Virus record (IMG/VR): IMGVR_UViG_3300047378_000084
Location: 1-36,408 of that record
Length of the DNA stretch: 36,408 bases
Source: a virus
Direction: 5' to 3' (one strand)
The notes under the pieces are model-generated. The model had not been told where the DNA came from. It ran no database searches and saw nothing but the letters and a program-made list of their open reading frames with translations. Position numbers and translations under genes: made by a program. Below, one piece after another: positions 8,529-14,948 of this stretch. Each line of letters begins with the position of its first letter. The stretch's first letter is position 1.

Positions 8529-8754
8529 AATCTTTCCTATTAAGTGCTTCGTCTACTTGCTCAGGTAAAGTTTCTAGTCTAGCCAGAGAACTCAGCTTCC
8601 CCTGACTGCGGAACAATTCCAGTTCCGATGTTGCCGCCACCAGTACCTGTAGCTCCAAGGTCTTGAGGCTGTTGAGGTACTCCTTCAGGGCCTCCCATTG
8701 GTGCTTGTCCTTGACCATCGGGGCCAGCTTCCGGGCTAGGGCTTTGTCCAACAT
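8521..8754 (-). CDS. Small helical protein overprinted on the portal C-terminus (77 aa)
   Basis: Reads MLDKALARKLAPMVKDKHQW, then EALKEYLNSLKTLELQVLVA, then SELELFRSQGKLSSLARLE and an acidic end. It is amphipathic and helical throughout, with the segment FRSQGKLSSLARL resembling small genes found just behind portal in other short-tailed phages. The first 176 bases lie inside the portal gene in another frame; the last 58 bases extend beyond the portal stop and overlap the next start by 8 bases, so without it there would be a 50-base gap. An AGGA lies nine bases upstream of ATG 8754. The portal frame in the overlap codes only for a low-complexity Gly/Pro/Gln tail. Function unknown. Confidence 0.7.
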   Translation of the reverse strand: MLDKALARKLAPMVKDKHQWEALKEYLNSLKTLELQVLVAATSELELFRSQGKLSSLARLETLPEQVDEALNRKDYE

Positions 8755-10753
8755 TATTTTGCATTCCTATAATCTGAGCCATCATCGCAGCTTCTTCAGG
8801 GTCATTCATCAGTTCATCTGGGTCTAGATCTAAACTATATGCCAGTTCACTGATAAGCTTGTTCATCTTAATAAACGGAGCTACAGCAGGGTTAGCTGCG
8901 GTCTGAAGGAACATTGTAAGCCTTTGAGAGCGTACTTCCTTCTGCATCAGACTGTTCGTACCTGTAGCCTTAACTTCTAAATCACCTTCAATGCCAAGCT
9001 TATAGTCTGAAAACTGCATGTTCCATTGGAAGTATGCTTCACCCATAGGCTTTAACAGGAAGTCATCAAGATTCTTAATAACAGTCTTAATGTTCAATGA
9101 GGCTGCACCAAGCAACATAGACATACCTGATGCGGTACGTGTCATGCTCTGTACGCCTGTTTGACCGTGGCTATAAGAAGGAATACCTGTTTGTTCGTCT
9201 GCAAGCTGTCGGAACTTGTCAAACATTTGCATGTTTTCTATAGTAGTATTAGGAAACTTTAAGCCATTAATAGCTGTTCCGGGTACACCTGCTTGTCGCC
9301 TAAATACTTTACCGGGATAAATCTCCATGCTCTGACCACCTACAAGGGCAGTCTCGTCTACATCAAAGATTACAGAGCCTGATAGAGCTAGATTATCAAT
9401 AGCCATACGTGCATGACCGTTCATAATCTTTTGACTATCATCCATGTTCTCTGCTACGCCAATACCAAAAAAGCTGTAGGGGTTCTTTTCGTAGCTGAAC
9501 GCATGGTAAGGAATACGGAAAGGTGTAAAAGGATTAATTACACTTCGTAGCATTTGACCATTACATACCCAAGCGTTGATCTGTACTTCATCTAAGTCAT
9601 CTACTTCTTCAGGAATATCCATGCCTACCTGTCGGCAGTACTCTGCGTCCATAACACCCCAGTATTCTAAAACTTCATACTGAGATGCACCATACTCATC
9701 ATTACGATTGTCATCTTTTAACTCATGCTCGTAATCTTCTTCTACGTAGTTAGGCCCCATTTGGAGGCACTCACGAATAGCTTCCTTGTCAAAGTAAGGC
9801 ATCTTACCAAGACTACGAAGCTGAGTACGGTTCATTCTATGTCGGTGGAATACATACTCTGATTCATCAACATTTGTTGCGTTGGGGTCTGGGAAAAAGT
9901 CCCAGATGCTGACAAACTCCAAGCGAGGCACCCTAACATCAACAGGAGAGTAAACTCTATCGCCATCCTCTCCTTCCTCCCATCTGTGTAAGGTTTTGTT
10001 AAAATTGAATGGCCCTTTAACAATTCCTGTGCCGAATAAAGCTGATTCAAATAATGCGTTTCTAATTTCACTAGCGCCGTTAGACTCCTCTATCTGATCG
10101 TGTATAAGTTTTTCCATGCGTCTTGCAGCTTTCTGTGCAGGACTTATTTCTAGTACTTGTGGGTCTGGTGAAGGCCCTTCAACAAGCATATCCTTTTCTT
10201 CTGCTTTCTTGTCAAGTTTAATATCTTCAAACTTACCTGTAGCAAAAGTAGCTCCGGGCTTTAACACCCGTCCATCACCTTCGTAACCTACATCAAAAGG
10301 ATTTTCAGGTGCTTCTTCTTCCATCTCAGGAGCTTGTCCTTGAGAGGTTTCAATACCCGGTGAAGCTGTTGCGTCTACGTGTGCGTACTGAGAAATACCT
10401 TCAGGCATCTTAGTTTCACTAATACCGATAGGAAACTTATTAGCACCAAACACAACATCTACAAGTTGTCCAAAGGCTGCAAGTACTTTGGTCTTAGTTA
10501 CTTTAACAAAGATACGGGACTTCTCAGACTCTCTAAAACGTACATTCTTGCCGTATAGACCACGATAGTTGTGATACGCTGTAAGCCAACGCTGCTCATC
10601 TAGATCGCGTGAGGACTTAGCAGAAACATAGCGATCAGTAATTAGACCTACTAGGTTATTGCGTAGATTCTCTTCTAGGGTCAGTTCAAGGCCATCTTCG
10701 CCTTCAACGTCTCCAAAGTAAATCCCATTCGCTGTTAAAGTATTTTCTGCCAT
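8579..10753 (-). CDS. Portal (head-tail connector) protein
   Basis: 724 aa, a usual length for podovirus portals. Near the N-terminus are RYVSAKSSRDLDEQRWLTAY and FRESEKSRIFVKVTKTKVLA, the stem-wing region of SU10/pelagiphage-like portals. A central block (FEPFAS is absent here; instead EFVSIWDFFPDPNATNVDES and YVFHRHRMNRTQLRSLGKM) is the typical clip/wing motif with a conserved DPxA segment. QTGVQSMTRTASGMSMLLGA near residue 550 is the conserved crown-helix stretch. The last 60 residues are disordered (Gly, Pro, Gln) and overprint another gene. ATG 10753 shares a base with the terminase TAA. It forms the dodecameric channel for packaging and ejection. Confidence 0.9.
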   Translation of the reverse strand: MAENTLTANGIYFGDVEGEDGLELTLEENLRNNLVGLITDRYVSAKSSRDLDEQRWLTAYHNYRGLYGKNVRFRESEKSRIFVKVTKTKVLAAFGQLVDVVFGANKFPIGISETKMPEGISQYAHVDATASPGIETSQGQAPEMEEEAPENPFDVGYEGDGRVLKPGATFATGKFEDIKLDKKAEEKDMLVEGPSPDPQVLEISPAQKAARRMEKLIHDQIEESNGASEIRNALFESALFGTGIVKGPFNFNKTLHRWEEGEDGDRVYSPVDVRVPRLEFVSIWDFFPDPNATNVDESEYVFHRHRMNRTQLRSLGKMPYFDKEAIRECLQMGPNYVEEDYEHELKDDNRNDEYGASQYEVLEYWGVMDAEYCRQVGMDIPEEVDDLDEVQINAWVCNGQMLRSVINPFTPFRIPYHAFSYEKNPYSFFGIGVAENMDDSQKIMNGHARMAIDNLALSGSVIFDVDETALVGGQSMEIYPGKVFRRQAGVPGTAINGLKFPNTTIENMQMFDKFRQLADEQTGIPSYSHGQTGVQSMTRTASGMSMLLGAASLNIKTVIKNLDDFLLKPMGEAYFQWNMQFSDYKLGIEGDLEVKATGTNSLMQKEVRSQRLTMFLQTAANPAVAPFIKMNKLISELAYSLDLDPDELMNDPEEAAMMAQIIGMQNNVGQSPSPEAGPDGQGQAPMGGPEGVPQQPQDLGATGTGGGNIGTGIVPQSGEAEFSG

Positions 10754-12582
10754 TAGTATCCAAACTCCGAATCAACGGGTGTATATGCCTGTTCCATTCT
10801 TAGATTTCTAAACTGACTAAAGATGTCATTGACTTTAGGCCGTGACATAATTAAGTAGCGTAACGCATCATAAGCGTGGTCAGGTGCATTTGTATTAACA
10901 TCTTCTGGGTTAGTTTTATCCAGAGGAAGACTTTGGAGTTCACGTATCAAGTTAGGACAGCTATTAAATATCTGTATCTTAGGTCTGCCACTTGGTTGCA
11001 CTCTCAAGTATTCGTGGATTTGTATCTTACCCTGTATTCTGTTTTTATCTGCTCTACGTAATTTATGCCCTGCTCGTTGAAGTGTCTCTCCAACTGTAGG
11101 GCCTGTAGTACCTGTTCTGTTCCATGCCGCTGTATCAAGTACTCCCGACACAGAGTAGGGGTCTGTTAGCTCCATGTTCGTAATCATTTGAGCTAAATCA
11201 ACACCTGTTAGTCCTTTCCGATAAAGTTCCCTATATATAATAAGTGTACCGTCAGAGGGATCAACAGTGCCCCAAACACAAGCAGATTCTGAAGCGTATC
11301 CGTAGTCAATTCCTTTCACCCTTTCCCAGCCTACTGGGATTTCAAATGGTGTTATAACATGCTCCATTACATCAAACTCTGTAAAGGCAGCACCTTCTGT
11401 AACATCCCAGTTACCTTCTAGAAGCTGCTTACGCTGTACCGCTGGTAGAGCTTTAAGCATCTGCTCATACCTGCCATCTGTAGACAGGTACGGGTTATCT
11501 TCTAGACGGGCTGGTATGAAACGTCGTGTCAAACCATCGTGGCCTGTAAAGCTCTCATTAGGCTCTGATGGGTTCACATAACGCTTCTTTACCCATGTTG
11601 CACCAGCACCACCGGGGTTAGCTGTACAACGCATGTACGGCGTAATCTCAGGGTCTGTAGTACGCAGTCGTGATGCTAGGTAGTTCCAAGAAAACTCTGT
11701 TGATAGGTGAGTAATCTCATCGAAACCAATCCAACTATAAGCTTGTCCCTGATAGCGATAGACATCTGCATCTCTTTCAAGGAAGCCAAACTCTAGTTTA
11801 GCACCACTAGGGAATGTCCAGATCTTTTCAACTTCTCTGAACTTACATCCCGGAAAAGCCTTTGGGTATAACTCCCTAGACTTATCTATAAGCTCCCTCA
11901 GTTCAGGCATGGAGCGTCTTAATATTAACGCCCTGTGAGCAGCCCTGTGGGCGAATCTGAGGGGATCTACGAGCATAGCATAGGACTTACCACCCCCTGC
12001 TGCGCCACCATACAATACGTCCGTCTCTGGAGCCGCTAAGAAGTCTGTCTGCGGCCCATCATTAGGCTTAAAGATAATCTTGTCATTTACTATCTCCTTT
12101 GTACTAGGAGCTAACAGATCAAGTTCATCCTCTGTTAAAATCTTACCTTCAGTTGTAGAGGCATCTAAAGCCTCATCTAACTTAGATTGTACCTTTGTCT
12201 GCTGGTTTAGTGTAGCCTTAGCAGACTTCAACTTCTTGTCAAGGGCTTCTATACGGCGCTGCTTGTCCTTTACAGACCTTCTAGCAGCCATCTTAGCCTT
12301 TTCTTTCTTACTGTAACGGTACTTAGGAGCTTCTCCTCTATCCTCTCTTTCCTGCTTTACATGGTTAGAGAGAGTTTGTACTGATACGTTATAGCCCTTA
12401 GACTCTATAAACAATCTACCTTCACGGATAGATTTATACTTACCATCAACAATACCTTCTACAACTTCTTTGAGGACTTTGTAGACTTTATCATTACGTA
12501 CAAATAGCTTACTCTCTGGATCTGCATCGTATGCAAATGGAGCAACACCCTGTGTACGGGGTTTAGTCTTGGGTAACTTCAT
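10753..12582 (-). CDS. Terminase large subunit with N-terminal DNA-binding-like extension
   Basis: 609 aa. ATPase: Walker A GGAAGGGKS at about residues 192-200, Walker B WIGFDE at about 284-289, coupling motif CTANPGGAG near 320. Nuclease: GIDYG near 425 and the closing acidic motif APDHAYDALRY near 570. It drives DNA into the prohead and cuts the ends. Unusually, about 165 residues precede the ATPase: a resolvase-like helix-turn-helix candidate (REGRLFIESKGYNVSVQTLS) followed by a Lys/Arg-rich coiled coil (KDKQRRIEALDKKLKSAK). GTG 12588 is possible, but ATG 12582 has the better AAGGTG spacing. It overlaps the small terminase gene by 20 bases. Confidence 0.93.
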   Translation of the reverse strand: MKLPKTKPRTQGVAPFAYDADPESKLFVRNDKVYKVLKEVVEGIVDGKYKSIREGRLFIESKGYNVSVQTLSNHVKQEREDRGEAPKYRYSKKEKAKMAARRSVKDKQRRIEALDKKLKSAKATLNQQTKVQSKLDEALDASTTEGKILTEDELDLLAPSTKEIVNDKIIFKPNDGPQTDFLAAPETDVLYGGAAGGGKSYAMLVDPLRFAHRAAHRALILRRSMPELRELIDKSRELYPKAFPGCKFREVEKIWTFPSGAKLEFGFLERDADVYRYQGQAYSWIGFDEITHLSTEFSWNYLASRLRTTDPEITPYMRCTANPGGAGATWVKKRYVNPSEPNESFTGHDGLTRRFIPARLEDNPYLSTDGRYEQMLKALPAVQRKQLLEGNWDVTEGAAFTEFDVMEHVITPFEIPVGWERVKGIDYGYASESACVWGTVDPSDGTLIIYRELYRKGLTGVDLAQMITNMELTDPYSVSGVLDTAAWNRTGTTGPTVGETLQRAGHKLRRADKNRIQGKIQIHEYLRVQPSGRPKIQIFNSCPNLIRELQSLPLDKTNPEDVNTNAPDHAYDALRYLIMSRPKVNDIFSQFRNLRMEQAYTPVDSEFGY

Positions 12583-12985
12583 ACTCACCTTCTACAACAG
12601 TCTTAGCAGGAAGTATGAATAAAGCGCCACCCTCTGACTCAACATTAACCTCTAGTCTATCTTGCTTCCCTAAACCAGTGCGATCCAATATCGTTTGAGC
12701 AGCTTGTAACTTTACGTTAGCTTGAGGCATAGGATCATCTGAATCTAATACCTGTACAAGCTTCATAGCTGCCTTGGGTGCAGACTGAGCAAGTATATGA
12801 GAGGCCAGTTCTATTATTTCATTTTTAAGTGATTTAACTACTTGAGAATAGCTACCTTCGGCATAACCCGCTAACTCCGCTGCGTATTTTGGATCACCTC
12901 CCGTTTGGATTAGACAGTCCAAGAACTTTTGTTGCTTCTCTGTTAGCTCGCGTTCTTTAGATGTTTGAGGTAAATAAGCATTCAT
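12563..12985 (-). CDS. Terminase small subunit
   Basis: 140 aa. The N-terminal helix-turn-helix (TEKQQKFLDCLIQTGGDPKY, then AAELAGYAEGSYSQVVKSL) is the DNA-recognition domain of phage small terminases of the terminase_2-like type. A helical oligomerisation part follows (LASHILAQSAPKAAMKLVQV) and a beta end. It marks phage DNA for packaging and recruits the large subunit. It is the first gene of the leftward operon. ATG 12985 has no SD, and no GTG or ATG lies between it and residue 70, so the start is fixed by the frame. With the promoter -10 box ending at 12994, the mRNA would have almost no 5' leader. Confidence 0.85.
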   Translation of the reverse strand: MNAYLPQTSKERELTEKQQKFLDCLIQTGGDPKYAAELAGYAEGSYSQVVKSLKNEIIELASHILAQSAPKAAMKLVQVLDSDDPMPQANVKLQAAQTILDRTGLGKQDRLEVNVESEGGALFILPAKTVVEGEYEVTQD

Positions 12986-12993
12986 AACAAGAC

Positions 12994-13022
12994 AGTATAG
13001 TGTTGAATTGAGGTTTTGTCAA
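12994..13022 (-). promoter_or_regulatory. Late leftward sigma70-type promoter
   Basis: On the minus strand, TTGACA (13022-13017), a 17-base spacer and TATACT (12999-12994) give a perfect -35 and a 5/6 -10 box. Predicted transcription start is around 12987-12986, one or two bases before the small-terminase ATG at 12985. Confidence 0.85.
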
Positions 13023-13049
13023 GTCTTTTTTAAAAAAATAATAAAAAAC

Positions 13050-13078
13050 TTGACAGATTGAGAATCTGACACTATACT
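13050..13078 (+). promoter_or_regulatory. Early rightward sigma70-type promoter
   Basis: TTGACA (13050-13055), a 17-base spacer and TATACT (13073-13078). It has the same two boxes and spacing as the divergent late promoter 27 bases away, and shares the core ACACTATACT with it. It would transcribe the long leader and the early gene block. Confidence 0.85.
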
Positions 13079-13083
13079 ATAGT
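13054..13083 (+). promoter_or_regulatory. Two palindromes inside the early promoter (operator candidates)
   Basis: CAGATT-GAG-AATCTG (13054-13068) is a perfect 6-base inverted repeat in the spacer between -35 and -10. ACTATA-C-TATAGT (13071-13083) is a second perfect palindrome covering the -10 box. Binding of a dimeric regulator at either would block the promoter. The late promoter has neither palindrome, so any control would be asymmetric. Confidence 0.55.
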
Positions 13084-13360
13084 AACAGCCGCCGAGGGTG
13101 TAAGTATGTATTATATAGATTTATATATATGTACTTTAAAGCTTTAAAAGGGAGCCGCAGTATGTGAAGATACTGTCAAGGTTAGACAACTTGAAAAGCT
13201 TTCAAAATGTTTATAATTGTATATATATACCCCCACCCCCGTACGGGCACCTGCCCACCCGCACGCGCCTACGCGATACGCGCACACCCGCACAAGCGCA
13301 TAAAGGTCGCACCATCTTCACAAGCCTTCACAAGCCTTTGAAGCCTTCACGCGCAAAACT

Positions 13361-13372
13361 TAACAAATGTTA
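13361..13372 (+). repeat. Palindromic repeat, copy 0 (variant TAACAAATGTTA)
   Basis: The core TAACAAATGTTA matches the other four copies, but the outer pair differs (T instead of C at the left end). It lies in the non-coding control region and, unlike the other copies, is not just upstream of an SD. Confidence 0.6.
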
Positions 13373-13524
13373 GATATTCCTCAAAGTACTTAAAAGCTTC
13401 CCAAGTATTCCAAAGCTTTGACAATCTTGTGCCGCGTTTAAAAAGCTTGTAAAAGTTAATCTTTATAACTTAAAAGCATAAGCCTTTCAAAGCCTTACAA
13501 GCTTTCCCCGTTCTTCCCAAGCCT

Positions 13525-13553
13525 TCCACAATCTATACTTTTTTTCCTATAAT
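13525..13553 (+). promoter_or_regulatory. Second rightward promoter candidate
   Basis: A perfect -10 box TATAAT (13548-13553) with a weak -35 TCCACA (13525-13530; 4/6) at 17-base spacing. It is followed at once by nested inverted repeats, a plausible regulated second start for the early genes. Confidence 0.5.
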
Positions 13554-13596
13554 AGGTACAGCCTTTCACATACTGTATAGATGTACAGTACCTATT
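13551..13596 (+). promoter_or_regulatory. Nested inverted repeats at second promoter
   Basis: Outer arms AATAGGTAC (13551-13559) and GTACCTATT (13588-13596) are exact complements. Inner arms TACTGTA (13571-13577) and TACAGTA (13584-13590) are also exact. The two right-hand arms overlap, so the pairings exclude each other in RNA. As DNA, both are operator-like. The half-site ATACTGT also occurs at 13170 and, reversed, at the late promoter. Confidence 0.5.
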
Positions 13597-13813
13597 CCCT
13601 CCCCGTGTTAACTTCATGCCTTGCAAGCTTTTATTGAAAATCCCTACAAAATATTTACAAGCTTTTCCCTAGTCTTTTCAATGACTTACAATCATTCCCA
13701 ACAGGAATATAACCTAGTCCAAAAAATCTCTATAGAAATCATGCCACCTAAATTAAATTCCTCACATCGCCAAGGCAACAACGCCAACGGCAAACACTGT
13801 GAGGGATCGCAAA

Positions 13814-14308
13814 ATGGATAAGAAAGAAATCAGAAGTATAGCCAGCGCAATTACTACGCTAGATAACAGGAATGCGACAATAGCATCAAGGCTCTTTGAA
13901 GTATTGAAGCCAGCAATAAATAGCAGCGACATGGCGACATGGAAGCAAGCTAAAAAAGAATTCGCGGAAGCCTTGGGATTTAAAAGCCTTAACAAGTACA
14001 CGGAAGAAAAAGGCGGAAGCTTGGCCCAACGGGTGAGTGAATTCACGTGGGCAGTTGAAGGCGTAGGCTTTGAATTAGAAAGCTTCGGCGACTACCTAGC
14101 AGCCAAGGCGGAAATGCTGGAAGCCCAGAAGGCAGCCAAGGCGGAAGAAAAGGAAAAGGCGGAAATGGCGGAAGCCTTGGAAGCTTCACAAGCGCAACCG
14201 ACTGAAAAGCTTTTAGCGTTAATCAATGCGCTAAAGGCGGCGGCATCCTTACCAGCAGAAGATCAAGACGCGCTAGCGGACGCACTGTCGCCACTAGTTA
14301 AAGTGTAG
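13814..14308 (+). CDS. Helical early protein of unknown function (164 aa)
   Basis: First gene of the rightward operon. It starts MDKKEIRSIASAITTLDNRN and is helical. The N-terminal 90 residues are a compact, mixed-charge domain (ATWKQAKKEFAEALGFKSLN); from about residue 95 it is an Ala/Glu/Lys-rich coiled coil (AAKAEMLEAQKAAKAEEKEK), ending with another helix. ATG 13814 has GAGGGA eight bases upstream, the same SD style as the next two genes; a GTG at 13799 lacks one. The gene itself is rich in AAGCTT (14017, 14080, 14181, 14207) and AAGCCTT words, like the region before it. As the gene nearest the control region it is a candidate regulator, but no DNA-binding motif is certain. Confidence 0.7.
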   Translation: MDKKEIRSIASAITTLDNRNATIASRLFEVLKPAINSSDMATWKQAKKEFAEALGFKSLNKYTEEKGGSLAQRVSEFTWAVEGVGFELESFGDYLAAKAEMLEAQKAAKAEEKEKAEMAEALEASQAQPTEKLLALINALKAAASLPAEDQDALADALSPLVKV

Positions 14309-14464
14309 GGAATCCCTCCACGCCCTAGGCATGGCGCTAAACTGCCTACGCTAGACGCTAGCCATTAGATCCCGTCGGGGTTTAATGAGTAGCGCCAAGG
14401 CTCTACAAGCTTGCCAAGATAGCGGACGGATACTCTGCTGCCCGGTGTAAGTGTTAGAAAAAAC
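14309..14464 (+). other. Intergenic leader, weak hairpin, no gene seen
   Basis: About 155 bases, more GC-rich than its surroundings, with no ORF above 15 codons. One hairpin ATCCC-GTC-GGGGT (14369-14381) followed by TTTAAT could be a weak terminator. No tRNA arms or T-loop were found. A structured 5' leader for the following membrane-protein gene is possible. Confidence 0.3.
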
Positions 14465-14478
14465 CTAACAAATGTTAG
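14465..14478 (+). repeat. Palindromic repeat CTAACAAATGTTAG, copy 1
   Basis: Perfect 6-base inverted repeat with AA centre, flanked by AAC on the left and AAAATTTGAGGG on the right, so the SD of the next gene starts only a few bases after the right arm. Confidence 0.85.
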
Positions 14479-14497
14479 AAAATTTGAGGGATAGAAA

Positions 14498-14689
14498 ATG
14501 TTAAACAAAGCTCTTTTAATAATGTCCGCAATCATCACATCTATTGTTTTGATGTGGTCGGGTATATGGTTGACATGGGCATATTACGCTACCGATATGG
14601 CAACGCATGACATGCTTTTTATTGTTGGCCCAATGTTAGTGCTTGTTGGCTTTGCGTCACCATTTGCGGTCATCGAAGAATTAAAGTAA
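14498..14689 (+). CDS. Small inner-membrane protein with two TM segments (63 aa)
   Basis: Two hydrophobic helices: about residues 4-28 (ALLIMSAIITSIVLMWSGIW) and about 40-58 (LFIVGPMLVLVGFASPFAVI), joined by a short polar loop (YYATDMATHD). The short charged C-terminus ends EELK. GAGGGA lies upstream of ATG 14498, directly behind palindromic repeat copy 1. Early expression and membrane location suggest an effect on host envelope, superinfection or transport. It lacks the dual-start or charged-tail signs of a holin and lies far from the lysis genes. Function unknown. Confidence 0.7.
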   Translation: MLNKALLIMSAIITSIVLMWSGIWLTWAYYATDMATHDMLFIVGPMLVLVGFASPFAVIEELK

Positions 14690-14693
14690 AAAC

Positions 14694-14707
14694 CTAACAA
14701 ATGTTAG
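14694..14707 (+). repeat. Palindromic repeat CTAACAAATGTTAG, copy 2
   Basis: Identical core to copy 1, starting five bases after the membrane-protein stop; followed by AAAATTTTGAGGG, the SD of the 73-aa gene. Confidence 0.85.
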
Positions 14708-14726
14708 AAAATTTTGAGGGAAGCAA

Positions 14727-14948
14727 ATGACATTGGCAGAAAAGTTTTGGGAATGGGAACACAGTCAGCGCATACGCTGGAAGGGTGGCGACCACGACTA
14801 TAAAGTCCAACAGTTTGATGCGGGTGCAGAGGTTGCATATTTCAGCAAGTACCCCGATGGTGACGGATACTACGACGATCAAACGCTGGTGACGTTCAGC
14901 GACGGATCGCAAACCAATTTCAATTATAAAGGTGAGGAAGGCTGGTGA
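14727..14948 (+). CDS. Small acidic/aromatic hypothetical protein (73 aa)
   Basis: Reads MTLAEKFWEWEHSQRIRWKG, then an acidic, Tyr-rich centre (YFSKYPDGDGYYDDQTLVTF). Predicted beta strands (EVAYFSKY, TLVTFSD, QTNFNYKG) suggest a small beta-sheet fold. ATG 14727 is preceded by GAGGG. Its TGA overlaps the GTG start of the next gene (GTGA), so the two are probably translated together. The N-terminal KFWEW resembles that of the 47-aa gene at 16815, which may show common ancestry or the same partner. Function unknown. Confidence 0.65.
   Translation: MTLAEKFWEWEHSQRIRWKGGDHDYKVQQFDAGAEVAYFSKYPDGDGYYDDQTLVTFSDGSQTNFNYKGEEGW

Larger units (their letters stand above)
13085..13813. other. Long non-coding control region with AAGCTT-rich repeats (origin candidate)
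   Basis: About 730 bases without a convincing gene. From the left: an AT-rich stretch (13105-13140); an inverted repeat CAGTAT-gtgaag-ATACTG (13158-13175); an alternating AT run followed abruptly by a C-rich, GC-rich island with many CG steps (13229-13300); then AT-rich DNA full of AAGCTT and AAGCCTT words. AAGCTT begins at 13139, 13196, 13394, 13413, 13443, 13499, 13625 and 13659, eight times in about 530 bases. AAGCCTT-like words lie between them (for example 13322, 13332, 13341, 13519). Iteron-like repeats next to AT-rich DNA and a strong promoter fit a replication origin or regulator-binding locus; this is inference. Confidence 0.45.

Noticed and set aside
13164-13373. 69-codon plus-strand frame in the control region (GTG start)
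   Set aside because: No SD, low-complexity Pro/Arg composition produced by the GC-rich island, and it crosses repeats; a shadow of the non-coding region.
13621-13821. 66-codon plus-strand frame before the first early gene
   Set aside because: No SD, overlaps the real ATG at 13814, and composition is unlike its neighbours.
14309-14464. tRNA or other structured RNA
   Set aside because: No acceptor pairing, T-loop or anticodon stem could be built; only a weak hairpin was seen.
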